From: Ruania zhangjianzhongii
GTDB taxonomy: Bacteria > Actinomycetota > Actinomycetes > Actinomycetales > Beutenbergiaceae
Assembly (NCBI RefSeq): GCF_008000995.1
Contig: NZ_CP042828.1
Span: 62,001-126,000 of the forward strand
DNA: 64,000 nucleotides
Reading direction: 5' to 3'
Shown piece by piece: positions 36,805-45,094 of this stretch (within the stretch, counting starts at the first letter, position 1; each line of letters begins with the position of its first letter). The notes under the pieces were generated by a model that was not told where the DNA came from, did no database searches, and was given only the letters and a program-made list of their open reading frames with translations. A program made the translations under genes and the position numbers.

Positions 36805-39369
36805 ATGTCCTTCACTACCTGGGGTCGCCGACAAGGTGACTCCGAACACGGAAGGGTCGAGAGGAAGTTGTCTCCGGCACTCGCACGCCGCACGACACGG
36901 ACTGCGGCATCGGTCGTCATTGCCGCAGCCGCGAGCGTGGGACTGATGTCCTCCGCGATGGCAGCACCGGATGACCCGGATGATGCACAACTGGTGAGTA
37001 CCACCGGTGCCGCCCAGGATGGCACGGGGTCTGGAGGCCAGGACAGCGGCCACGGTGGGCACGGGAGCGGCGACGCTGAAGAGTCCAGTGGTGGGCATGG
37101 GAGCGGCAACGCTGCCGGAGAGTCCGGTGGCGAACACGGAGGCCACGGGGGTGGAGACGCCTGTACGTTCTTCCTGGACCACATGTGGGCCAACGAAGAC
37201 GGCATTCCGCTGATCGGGACGTTTTCCCACTTCAACGAGTTCCACACAGATGACGCCTACGAAAATCTGGTTCTTTCGCTGGCCAGCGGCGCCATTGGTA
37301 ACTCCGACATGCCGGTGATTGACATCTACGGCGGTCCGTTGGGCTGGATTCCCGTCTTCAATCCCTCGCACGTGAAGGGGCACGGTACCGACTACGTCAC
37401 CTTGCTCACCTCGTGTGGCGGGATTGGTATCCCTCTGGACACCAATGACCTGACAACTCTGAATGTCCCGTCGGTTGAGGAACTGACGAACCTTTCAGAC
37501 TTGATTATTCCGGGTCTGCCGAGTCCAGAAATGCTGACGGATCCCAGCTACATCTGGGAGACGACGGACGCGTCTGCCATCCTGGATCGGCTCGATCCTG
37601 AGACGATGCTGAACGTGAATGACTACGTGAGCTTCGCCGGTGATCATCTTGATACCTGGCGACTGCTTTGGGAAACGGCGCTGGAGAGTGTATCTAGCGG
37701 CAACCCCACCGAAATTCTGGAAGTCCTGCAGATTACGGAGAACATCAACACCCTCTCATCGCTCTCCACCGTTCTCGGCGGAGATGCGTCGAGTGACACT
37801 GGCGACGGTGAGGGCGGCCTGCTTGGTGGTCTGCCGACGGATGACCTCCTTGGTGATTTGCCGGTCGTGGGTGGCGATCCGGCCGACGGGAGCGATGAAA
37901 CCGACGGCACCGATGGGACCGACGGCACCGATGGGACCGACGGCACCGATGGGACCGACGGCACCGATGGGACCGATGGGACCGACGGCACCGATGGGAC
38001 CGATGGTGACTCGGGCACGGTGGCTTTCACTGTGGACGAGGCGATCATGGAGGTCATTGCGGCTGCTGATACCCCGGATGGTGTGGGGGAGCAGGTTCAG
38101 GTGACGATCCCGGTGACCAATAACGGTGACTCGCCGATCGCGACTCTGGCTGCTCAGTCTGATGTTGGTGAGGTGACCTGTGAGGTCGCGGAGCTGGCTG
38201 CTGGGGAGTCCACCACCTGCTCGGTGACGTTCACGCCGACTGAGGGCGAGAACGCGGTGACGGTGACGTTCGTCGACGAGACGGACGACTTCAAGACTGG
38301 TTCCTTCCAGTTCGTGCTCACCTACGAAGGCACAGACGGGACCGATGGTTCTGACGGCACTGACGGCACTGACGGCACCGACGGCACCGACGGCACCGAC
38401 GGTGACTTGCTGGGTGGTCTGCCCACTGGTGACCTGCTCGGTGGTCTGCCCACTGGTGACTTGCTGGGTGGTCTGCCCACTGGTGACCTGCTCGGTGGTC
38501 TGCCCACTGGTGACTTGCTGGGTGGTCTGCCGACCGGTGACCTGCTCGGTGGTCTGCCGACCGGTGATCTGCTCGGTGGTGACTCGGGCGAAGGGACTGA
38601 TGGCGGTTCGGGCACGGTGGCTTTCACTGTGGACGAGGCGATCATGGAGGTCATCGCGGCTGCTGATACCCCGGATGGTGTGGGGGAGCAGGTTCAGGTG
38701 ACGATCCCGGTGACCAATAACGGTGACTCGCCGATCGCGACTCTGGCCGCTCAGTCTGATGTTGGTGAGGTGACCTGTGAGGTCGCGGAGCTGGCTGCTG
38801 GGGAGTCCACCACCTGCTCGGTGACGTTCACGCCGACTGAGGGCGAGAACGCGGTGACGGTGACGTTCGTCGACGAGACGGACGACTCCAAGACTGGTTC
38901 CTTCCAGTTCGTGCTCACCTACGAAGGCACCGACGGGACCGATGGTTCTGACGGCACTGACGGCACTGACGGCACCGATGGCACCGACGGGACCGACGGG
39001 ACCGACGGCACCGATGGTGGATCGGGCACGGCGGCTTTCGTTGTGAATCAGCCCACCCTGCAGGTCGTTCCGGCCGCTGATACTCCTGACGATGTCGGGG
39101 AGCAGGTCCGGATGACCATTCCGGTGACCAACAACGGAGACACCACCGTCACGTTGGGCGCTCAGACCGAAAGTGGTGAGGTGACCTGTGAGGCGGCGGA
39201 GCTGGCTGCTGGGGAGTCCACCATGTGCTCGGTGACGTTCACGCCGACTGAGGGCGAGAACGCGGTGACGGTGACGTTCGTTGACGAGACGGACGACTCC
39301 AAGGTCACTTCCTACCGGTTCCTCTGCAACTACGCCAGCGCGGCCAGTGCTGGCGGGAGCCACTCCTGA
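36805..39369 (+). CDS. Secreted protein with His/Gly-rich segment, Gly-Thr-Asp arrays and three beta-sandwich domains
   Basis: About 854 residues, unknown. Signal peptide to about 56 (ending SAMA). Residues 70-120 are Gly/His-rich (GHGGHGSG type), possibly metal-binding. A unique domain of about 200 residues follows (CTFFLDHMWANEDGIPLIG..., GHGTDYVTLLTSCGG). Then come Gly-Thr-Asp arrays, six GDLLGGLPT repeats, and three beta-sandwich domains with a conserved Cys pair (EVTCE and TTCSVTFTPTEGENAV). The same domain ends the upstream protein. No sorting signal, so it may be released or attach to its neighbour. The ATG at 36805 is chosen because GGAGA lies six bases upstream. Confidence 0.76.
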   Translation: MSFTTWGRRQGDSEHGRVERKLSPALARRTTRTAASVVIAAAASVGLMSSAMAAPDDPDDAQLVSTTGAAQDGTGSGGQDSGHGGHGSGDAEESSGGHGSGNAAGESGGEHGGHGGGDACTFFLDHMWANEDGIPLIGTFSHFNEFHTDDAYENLVLSLASGAIGNSDMPVIDIYGGPLGWIPVFNPSHVKGHGTDYVTLLTSCGGIGIPLDTNDLTTLNVPSVEELTNLSDLIIPGLPSPEMLTDPSYIWETTDASAILDRLDPETMLNVNDYVSFAGDHLDTWRLLWETALESVSSGNPTEILEVLQITENINTLSSLSTVLGGDASSDTGDGEGGLLGGLPTDDLLGDLPVVGGDPADGSDETDGTDGTDGTDGTDGTDGTDGTDGTDGTDGTDGTDGDSGTVAFTVDEAIMEVIAAADTPDGVGEQVQVTIPVTNNGDSPIATLAAQSDVGEVTCEVAELAAGESTTCSVTFTPTEGENAVTVTFVDETDDFKTGSFQFVLTYEGTDGTDGSDGTDGTDGTDGTDGTDGDLLGGLPTGDLLGGLPTGDLLGGLPTGDLLGGLPTGDLLGGLPTGDLLGGLPTGDLLGGDSGEGTDGGSGTVAFTVDEAIMEVIAAADTPDGVGEQVQVTIPVTNNGDSPIATLAAQSDVGEVTCEVAELAAGESTTCSVTFTPTEGENAVTVTFVDETDDSKTGSFQFVLTYEGTDGTDGSDGTDGTDGTDGTDGTDGTDGTDGGSGTAAFVVNQPTLQVVPAADTPDDVGEQVRMTIPVTNNGDTTVTLGAQTESGEVTCEAAELAAGESTMCSVTFTPTEGENAVTVTFVDETDDSKVTSYRFLCNYASAASAGGSHS
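37888..38010 (+). repeat. Gly-Thr-Asp array in the third surface protein
   Basis: Tandem ACCGACGGCACCGATGGG-type units coding Thr-Asp-Gly, shorter than in the upstream gene. Similar short arrays recur at 38334-38400 and 38931-39018, each between two folded domains, so they act as spacers. Confidence 0.88.
38011..38333 (+). repeat. Duplicated 323-bp beta-sandwich domain, copy 1
   Basis: Nearly identical to 38608-38930, with an offset of exactly 597 bp. I see only about three base differences (for example gtcattgcgg against gtcatcgcgg). This points to recent duplication or gene conversion. A third, more diverged copy lies at about 39019-39350. Confidence 0.92.
38401..38562 (+). repeat. Six tandem 27-bp units coding GDLLGGLPT
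   Basis: Six full copies and a final partial unit to 38580. The units alternate between two codon versions (gacttgctg and gacctgctc), so the true duplication unit was probably 54 bp. Confidence 0.93.
38608..38930 (+). repeat. Duplicated 323-bp beta-sandwich domain, copy 2
   Basis: Second copy of the segment at 38011-38333. The following Gly-Thr-Asp spacer is also duplicated for about another 50 bp. Confidence 0.92.
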
Positions 39370-39413
39370 TTCAGGTAAGCGCCTGAGGAATGGCCTTCTG
39401 TTGCAGGTCCATG

Positions 39414-39443
39414 GGCAGGACGCTCTGTACCGAGCGTCCTGCC
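39414..39443. terminator. Strong hairpin after the surface-protein cluster
   Basis: Perfect 12-bp stem around loop TGTACC; core arms CAGGACGCTC (39416-39425) and GAGCGTCCTG (39432-39441). It lies 45 bases after the stop of the third surface gene. Confidence 0.75.
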
Positions 39444-39458
39444 TGTGGATGACCGATC

Positions 39459-39495
39459 TGTCGGCGGCGCTGGCTGTGTGCCAGCGTCGCCGACA
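39459..39495. terminator. Second strong hairpin, in tandem
   Basis: Fifteen-base arms TGTCGGCGGCGCTGG (39459-39473) and CCAGCGTCGCCGACA (39481-39495) pair fully apart from one G-T wobble, with a 7-nt loop. Tandem with the hairpin at 39414, it should insulate the surface genes from ycnI. Confidence 0.72.
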
Positions 39496-39773
39496 GGGGG
39501 CCGATGGTTCTGGGGCCGGGTTGTAGCCCAGAGGTCATCGCGGGCCCCCCTTCATGGGACGAGATCGCGATCGTCCCACTTCGCCGTCTTCGGGCGTCTA
39601 CGCGCTCTTGCGGCCTAACTGGGACACCCCGGAATGTTGTCTCGGGCACCGCGATGAGTCCGGGGACCCAGTGCCGACGACCGTCGGCTGAAAATGGGCC
39701 CTCGCGTCACACGCACAGGTGCTCGCTCAGCGGGCCAAGGAGGGCGAGGTGGGCCAGAGGAAAGGGAGACACG
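39496..39773 (+). promoter_or_regulatory. Leader region of the ycnI-copCD operon with inverted repeats
   Basis: No gene is visible in the true upstream region of ycnI, although a frame stays open from 39504. TGGGACGA (39555-39562) and TCGTCCCA (39571-39578) form an operator-like inverted repeat around GATCGCGA. Further on, ACTGGG/CCCAGT with CCCCGGA/TCCGGGG (39618-39672) folds into a larger hairpin. A copper-responsive regulator site is possible, but I do not recognise a CsoR consensus. Confidence 0.45.
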
Positions 39774-40505
39774 ATGACAACACGACGCACGAAGAGGCCC
39801 TTGCTGGTCGGAGGCGGAGTGCTTGCGGGCGTTGCCGCACTGGTTCTGGGGGGCGCGGTTGCTGCAAGTGCGCACGTGGGCATTGCGGAAGAGACCGTCG
39901 AAGCTGGCGCATACGAGATCCTGACCGTCAGCGTCCCGCATGGGTGTGAGGGCTCTGCCACCAACGAGGTCGCCATTCAGATGCCCGAGGGAATCAACGC
40001 CGTCACACCGACCCGCAACCCCCTGTACACAGTTGAGGCGGTCATGGAGGATCTTGATGCGCCAATCACCGATAGCCATGGCAACGAGGTCACCGAGCGG
40101 GTAGCGCAGGTCGTGTACACGGCGGAGACGCCGCTGCCGGACGAGCAACGAGATGCTTTCGAGCTCTCCTTGCAGATCCCGGAAGACGCGGCAGATTCCA
40201 CGCTCTATTTCCCGACGGTGCAAGGCTGCGAAGAGGGTGAGGCCGCATGGGTACAGATCCCCGAGGACGGCCAGGATCCCGACGATCTGGACGCCCCCGC
40301 CCCCAGCGTCGACGTTGTCGCAGCCAGTGAAGATAGCTCCGAGGTGAGCGGTGGGACTACCGACACCACGAGCGATGCTCAAGGCCCTGAGGAGGCCTCC
40401 TCGGCAGCGGATCAGACGCCGCTGCTGGTTACCTCGCTCGTGGTCGGCGGCCTCGGTCTGGTTGTCGCGGTGATTGCCCTGCTGAGGGGGCGCAAGAAGG
40501 CGTGA
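39774..40505 (+). CDS. ycnI: YcnI-family copper-binding protein (DUF1775)
   Basis: 243 residues. A signal peptide ends SASA|H, leaving His34 as the mature N terminus, which in YcnI proteins coordinates Cu(II) in a brace. The DUF1775 domain (about 34-160) includes VSVPHGCEGSATNEVAIQMPEG and AAWVQIPE, whose Trp lies near the metal site. A low-complexity Ser/Asp/Thr linker, a C-terminal helix (about 215-235) and a basic tail follow. ATG at 39774 after AAAGGGAG. Its stop overlaps the CopC-CopD start. Confidence 0.9.
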   Translation: MTTRRTKRPLLVGGGVLAGVAALVLGGAVAASAHVGIAEETVEAGAYEILTVSVPHGCEGSATNEVAIQMPEGINAVTPTRNPLYTVEAVMEDLDAPITDSHGNEVTERVAQVVYTAETPLPDEQRDAFELSLQIPEDAADSTLYFPTVQGCEEGEAAWVQIPEDGQDPDDLDAPAPSVDVVAASEDSSEVSGGTTDTTSDAQGPEEASSAADQTPLLVTSLVVGGLGLVVAVIALLRGRKKA

Positions 40506-42214
40506 TGACCTCCATCGCCGGGAAGCGACAGCCGCCACACGGCGTTTCGGCGGCCCGCTACCTGCTGGCGGCGATTCTGCTGGGCGGCTTGTTGGTTCTC
40601 ACCGGCGCGCAGTCCGCGTCCGCGCACGCAGAACTGTTGAGCACCACGCCCGAGGACGGCGCAGTGCTCGAGCAGGCCCCCGCGGACGCGGTGCTGACGT
40701 TCAACGAGCCGGTGCAGCTCATCGACGGCAGCATCCGCCTGTTTCCCGGCGATGGAGATCCCCTCATCCTCGACGCACACGTCAGCGACGCCAACGTGGT
40801 CGCGCCACTTCCCGCCGATGCGGAGAACGGTCGGTATGCGTTGAGCTACCGAGTCGTCTCCGCAGACGGACACCCGATCTCCGGCGCGATCACCTTCACC
40901 ATCGGCAATGCCAGTGATACCACCGCGGCGCCGGTCGTCGATACGCACACCTCGGCGGACGCCCAGTTCGCCCTGAGTGCCCTGACCGCGATCCAGTACC
41001 TCGGACTGCTCGTCTTCGCCGGACTGATCCTCTTCGACCGCGCGGTGCTGCGTAACCTCGGGGCGGCGGACCCACGAACCGTGCGCGTCCTGCGCTGGAC
41101 CGGTATCGGCGCAGCCGGCGCATCGATCCTGCTGGTTCCGGTGTCCGCCCTGAACGTGACAGGTGACTCCCTGTCCGCCCTCGCCACGCCATCCGTCTGG
41201 TGGGCCGGTGTGCTCTCGGCTCCGGTCACCGCAGCAGCCGTCGTGCTCGTGGGCACGGTCGGCGCATACCTTCTGGCGACGCGCAGCGCCGAACGCAGCG
41301 CCGCACGCCTACTCGCACTGGTGCCTGCCCTCCTTGCTCTTGCCGCTCCAGTCTTGGTCGGCCACACCCGACTCGTCGAGCCCCGAGCACTCGTCGCCGC
41401 CGCCGATCTCGGACATCTCCTCGCTGGCAGTTTCTGGGCGGGAGGAGTCGTGGGTCTGCTCTTGCTTCTGGCCTCGGCACGCGCCGCGGGCGACGGCGCG
41501 GCCAGCCCTGATCCGATGGGCGCCGCAGCGGTCGTCGCGAGGTTCTCCCGACTGGCGATCTGGAGCGTCGCGATCCTCGCGATCAGCGGCACCGTCATGG
41601 GCATCCTGATCGTCGGAAGTTTCGCGACGCTGTTCACCACGGGATATGGGCTCACCCTTCTGTCGAAGGTCGGGATCATCATTCCCATCGTGGCGATCGC
41701 CGGCTACAACCGATTTCGGGTCCTCCCCAAGCTCTCCACGCATCCGAGGGCACACAGGTGGCGCCACCTCAGGCGAACCCTTGGCTGCGAGGCTGCGCTC
41801 CTGGCCGTTGTCCTCACGCTCACCGGTTTCCTCACCAATCTCAGCCCGACGCACGAGCGCCACGGTGACGCCATGGGCAACACGGCGGCCGCCGAGACAG
41901 CCACCATCAGCGCGGATACCCAAGGACTCACGATCAACGGTGCTCTCGAACCTGCGTTGGCCGGTACCAACACGCTCTCGTTCACGCTCCAGTACGAGGA
42001 TGAGCCGGTCACATCGGACGAAGTCACGATCCGCGCGAGCCTGCCTGAACACGAGCTCGGACCCTTCGAGATCACCCCCGATCTCGACCCGGCGAGCGGC
42101 GAGTACTCCGCGCAACTCGCCCTACCCGTCGCAGGAACCTGGCACCTCCAAGTCATCGCTCGAGTGTCGACGTTCGCTGAACCGATCGTGTCGGTACCTG
42201 TCACTGTGCGCTGA
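40505..42214 (+). CDS. CopC-CopD fusion copper transport protein (YcnJ-like)
   Basis: 569 residues, copper uptake or resistance. A signal peptide is followed directly by mature His41 and a CopC domain (41-140: HAELLSTTPEDG, DGHPISGAI) that binds copper outside the membrane. Then comes a CopD integral membrane part of about eight helices (about 160-450), and a C-terminal YtkA-like immunoglobulin-type domain (about 465-569). Start at ATG 40505, overlapping the ycnI TGA; GTG at 40502 is an alternative. Same arrangement as Bacillus YcnJ next to YcnI. Confidence 0.9.
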   Translation: MTSIAGKRQPPHGVSAARYLLAAILLGGLLVLTGAQSASAHAELLSTTPEDGAVLEQAPADAVLTFNEPVQLIDGSIRLFPGDGDPLILDAHVSDANVVAPLPADAENGRYALSYRVVSADGHPISGAITFTIGNASDTTAAPVVDTHTSADAQFALSALTAIQYLGLLVFAGLILFDRAVLRNLGAADPRTVRVLRWTGIGAAGASILLVPVSALNVTGDSLSALATPSVWWAGVLSAPVTAAAVVLVGTVGAYLLATRSAERSAARLLALVPALLALAAPVLVGHTRLVEPRALVAAADLGHLLAGSFWAGGVVGLLLLLASARAAGDGAASPDPMGAAAVVARFSRLAIWSVAILAISGTVMGILIVGSFATLFTTGYGLTLLSKVGIIIPIVAIAGYNRFRVLPKLSTHPRAHRWRHLRRTLGCEAALLAVVLTLTGFLTNLSPTHERHGDAMGNTAAAETATISADTQGLTINGALEPALAGTNTLSFTLQYEDEPVTSDEVTIRASLPEHELGPFEITPDLDPASGEYSAQLALPVAGTWHLQVIARVSTFAEPIVSVPVTVR

Positions 42215-42250
42215 GTCTGCCAATCTGCTCCTTCGCGGCAGGGTTCAGCG
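42209..42250. terminator. Bidirectional terminator covering two stop codons
   Basis: CGCTGA (42209-42214) pairs with TCAGCG (42245-42250), and CTGCC (42217-42221) with GGCAG (42237-42241). The hairpin contains the stop codons of the convergent copCD-like and AGCS genes, which are only 30 bp apart. Confidence 0.65.
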
Positions 42251-43654
42251 GGAGTCGAGCTGGCCGGTCCCGTGCATGGTGGACTCGACCGGTTCGTGCA
42301 GCAGGGTGGGATCGCGCTGCAGGTACGTCTTCGTCTCCCGAGCGATCAGACCAGCGCAGATCACCAGCCCGATCAGGTTCGGCAGCGCCATCAGCCCGTT
42401 CATCACGTCCGCGAAGCTCCAGACCACGGACAGCTCGGTGGTGGCCCCGACGAAGATCACCACGCTGAACACCACCCGGTAGGGGATGACGCCCTTGATA
42501 CCGACCAGGCGCTCGAGGCATCGCTCACCGTAGTACGCCCAGCCGAGCACCGTGGAGAAGGCGAAGAACACCACTGAGATCGTCACGATGTAGTGGCCCC
42601 AGTCGCCGACCCCGCGGTTGAAGGCCTCGGCCGTCATCTCCGCACCCTCCAGCCCGCTGCTCCAGGCTCCGCTGATCACGATCACCAGACCGGTCATGGT
42701 GACCACGATGATGGTGTCGATGAACGTCTGGGTCATCGATACCAGGCCCTGACGCACCGGGTGGCGGGTCTGCGCAGCGGCCGCCGCGATGGCCGCTGAC
42801 CCCAGGCCGGACTCGTTCGAGAACATGCCGCGGGCCACACCGAACTGGATCGCCGCCGCCACTGTGGCGCCCACGAAGCCGCCGGTCGCCGCGGTACCGG
42901 TGAACGCATCGCTGAACACCAGGGCGAGGGCACTGGGGATCTCGCCGACGTTCAGCACGAGCACGAGCATTCCGCCGGCCACATAGAGCACGATCATCAA
43001 CGGCACGAACCCGGCCGTGACCCGTCCGATCGACTTGATCCCGCCGATCAGGACCACCGCGGCGAACACCGCCATCACCGCACCCGACACCCATCCAGGC
43101 ACTCCGAACGTGTTCTCCACCGATGCGGCGACTGTGTTCGCCTGGGTCATGTTCCCGATGCCGAAGCTGGCGAGCACGGCGAACACAGCGAAGAGGATGG
43201 AGAGCACCAGGCCGAACTTGTTCGGGATCGCCTTCGCGAGGTAGTACTGCGGCCCGCCGGAGATCTTGCCCTTGGCATCCTTGGTGCGGAACCGCACCCC
43301 CATGAACGCCTCGGAGTACTTGGTGGCCATCCCGAGTACACCGGTGACCCACATCCAGAACAACGCGCCCGGTCCGCCGAGGTAGATCGCGGTGGCGACT
43401 CCCGCGATGTTTCCCACACCGACGGTGGCCGCGAGCGCCGTCGTGAGCGCCTGATAGTGGGAGATGTCCCCCTCGGCGTCCTTGTCCCTGCGCCCCACTA
43501 GGGCGAGCCGCATCGCCCGGCCGAGGGTGCGCAGCTGCAGCCCCTGCAACCGGATCGTCAGGTAGATGCCGGCGCCGAGCAGCAGGGGGATGAGCAGCCA
43601 TGGCCCCCAAACGAACGTGCTCGCCGCGTCCAAGCCCTCTTGCAGCGTATCCAT
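42245..43654 (-). CDS. AGCS-family sodium:alanine/glycine symporter
   Basis: Sodium-coupled amino-acid importer, 469 residues, about 11 helices. Family signatures GVGNIAGVATAIYLGGPGAL near the N terminus and GMFSNESGLGSAAIAAAAA are complete. The first contributes to substrate and Na+ binding in AlaCP/AgcS. ATG start at 43654. It is a single gene; the 108 bp to the divergent MFS gene should hold both promoters. Confidence 0.93.
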   Translation of the reverse strand: MDTLQEGLDAASTFVWGPWLLIPLLLGAGIYLTIRLQGLQLRTLGRAMRLALVGRRDKDAEGDISHYQALTTALAATVGVGNIAGVATAIYLGGPGALFWMWVTGVLGMATKYSEAFMGVRFRTKDAKGKISGGPQYYLAKAIPNKFGLVLSILFAVFAVLASFGIGNMTQANTVAASVENTFGVPGWVSGAVMAVFAAVVLIGGIKSIGRVTAGFVPLMIVLYVAGGMLVLVLNVGEIPSALALVFSDAFTGTAATGGFVGATVAAAIQFGVARGMFSNESGLGSAAIAAAAAQTRHPVRQGLVSMTQTFIDTIIVVTMTGLVIVISGAWSSGLEGAEMTAEAFNRGVGDWGHYIVTISVVFFAFSTVLGWAYYGERCLERLVGIKGVIPYRVVFSVVIFVGATTELSVVWSFADVMNGLMALPNLIGLVICAGLIARETKTYLQRDPTLLHEPVESTMHGTGQLDSR

Positions 43655-43762
43655 GGAAGACGACCCTAGAGGTGATGTCCATCACAGTACAGACCCACGG
43701 GCGTCGACGCGGCGATGGCGAGTGCGGTTCGGCCTCGGGTGGCGGGCTGAGACAATCACCGG

Positions 43763-44917
43763 GTGAGCAGCGGTCAGCCGGGGACACAGCGCGCTGTGCC
43801 GTTCCGTCGCCTCGGCGGGCTCACCTGGGCGCATTTCCTCAACGACGGCGCCTCGAACTACCTGCCCGGTGTGCTTCCCGCGGTGCTGGTGACGATCGGG
43901 CAACCGGTACAGATGGCCGCGGTGCTGGTCACCGCCCTCACCGTGGGCCAGGCGCTGCAGCCGGTGGCGGGCCGGATCGCCGACCGCCTCGGCGGAAAGA
44001 GTCTGGTGCTGATCGGACTGGCGATGACCTCCGTGGGTGGCGGTCTGATCGGCGTGGTGCGCTCGACCTGGCTGCTGGTGGTGCTGCTGGTGCTGATCGG
44101 AGTGGGTAACGCGTTCTTTCATCCCCAGGCGATCGCCAGTGTGCGGCAGATGATCAGCGGCCGGCAGGGTTTGCTCACCTCGGCCTTCCTGGTCGGTGGT
44201 GAGCTGGGTCGCGGCTTGTGGCCCACGATCGCCAGCCTGATCGTGGCCCGCGCCGGCCTCGAGTACCTCTGGCTGGTGGCGGTGCCCGGTGTGCTCACCC
44301 TGCCGTTCCTGGTCCGATGGCTGCCCGCTCTGCCGCCGAAACGTGCCCGCGGGCCGGCGATCCAGCTCAGCGTTCATGCCCGACCGATGGCGCTGCTGAT
44401 CGGCTACCAGGGCGTACGGATGGTCGGCATCTACGCCTTCGCCACCTTCATCCCGGTGCTCTGGAGCCAACGAGACCAGCCGCTGGTGGCCGGTGCCTCG
44501 CTGATCACGACGATGATGACCGTGGGCGTGATCGGCAATATCGGCGGCGGCTATCTCACCGACCGTATCGGCAGCCGCGCCACGCTCATCATCTCTGCTG
44601 TCGGCAGCGCCGTGCTGATCGTGCCCACCGCGTACCTCACCGGACCGATGGCCTGGGCGGCCGCGGGCCTGCTCGGAGTGATGATGTTCCTCAGCGCCTC
44701 CACCACCGTGCTGCTCGGACAGGACATCTTCGCTGAGAACCCGTCGATGGGCTCCGGGATTGCGATCGGCCTGGCGAACGGCATCGGGGCCGTGCTGGTA
44801 CTGGTGATCGGCATCTGGGTGGGCGATTCGGTGCAGCCGGTGTTCTGGTTGCTCGGCCTCCTCAGCCTCGCCTCCGCAGCCCTCGTGCCGTTGTTCGACC
44901 GTCGTCTGGTGGGCTGA
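43763..44917 (+). CDS. Fsr-like MFS transporter (fosmidomycin-resistance type)
   Basis: Twelve-helix exporter, 384 residues. The start GGLTWAHFLNDGASNYLPGV matches the Fsr branch of the major facilitator family, with loop GRIADRLGGKSLVLIG. Fsr proteins export fosmidomycin and probably small metabolites; the natural substrate here is unknown. GTG start at 43763. Divergent from the AGCS gene. Confidence 0.85.
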   Translation: MSSGQPGTQRAVPFRRLGGLTWAHFLNDGASNYLPGVLPAVLVTIGQPVQMAAVLVTALTVGQALQPVAGRIADRLGGKSLVLIGLAMTSVGGGLIGVVRSTWLLVVLLVLIGVGNAFFHPQAIASVRQMISGRQGLLTSAFLVGGELGRGLWPTIASLIVARAGLEYLWLVAVPGVLTLPFLVRWLPALPPKRARGPAIQLSVHARPMALLIGYQGVRMVGIYAFATFIPVLWSQRDQPLVAGASLITTMMTVGVIGNIGGGYLTDRIGSRATLIISAVGSAVLIVPTAYLTGPMAWAAAGLLGVMMFLSASTTVLLGQDIFAENPSMGSGIAIGLANGIGAVLVLVIGIWVGDSVQPVFWLLGLLSLASAALVPLFDRRLVG

Positions 44918-45094
44918 GATCGCTCCAGTGGCCCCGCGATCGCTGCAAAATGCCTTGGCCACCGACAGGCGCCCCATGCCAGCCTGGGCTCCTCGCCGCC
45001 CGGCCGGGTGGGCGAGGAGGGGAAGAGGGGCCTGTGCGAGTGTGCGCGCCGACAGAGGCGCTCCGCACCGTGCTCATCACCGATGGAGGAAGAG

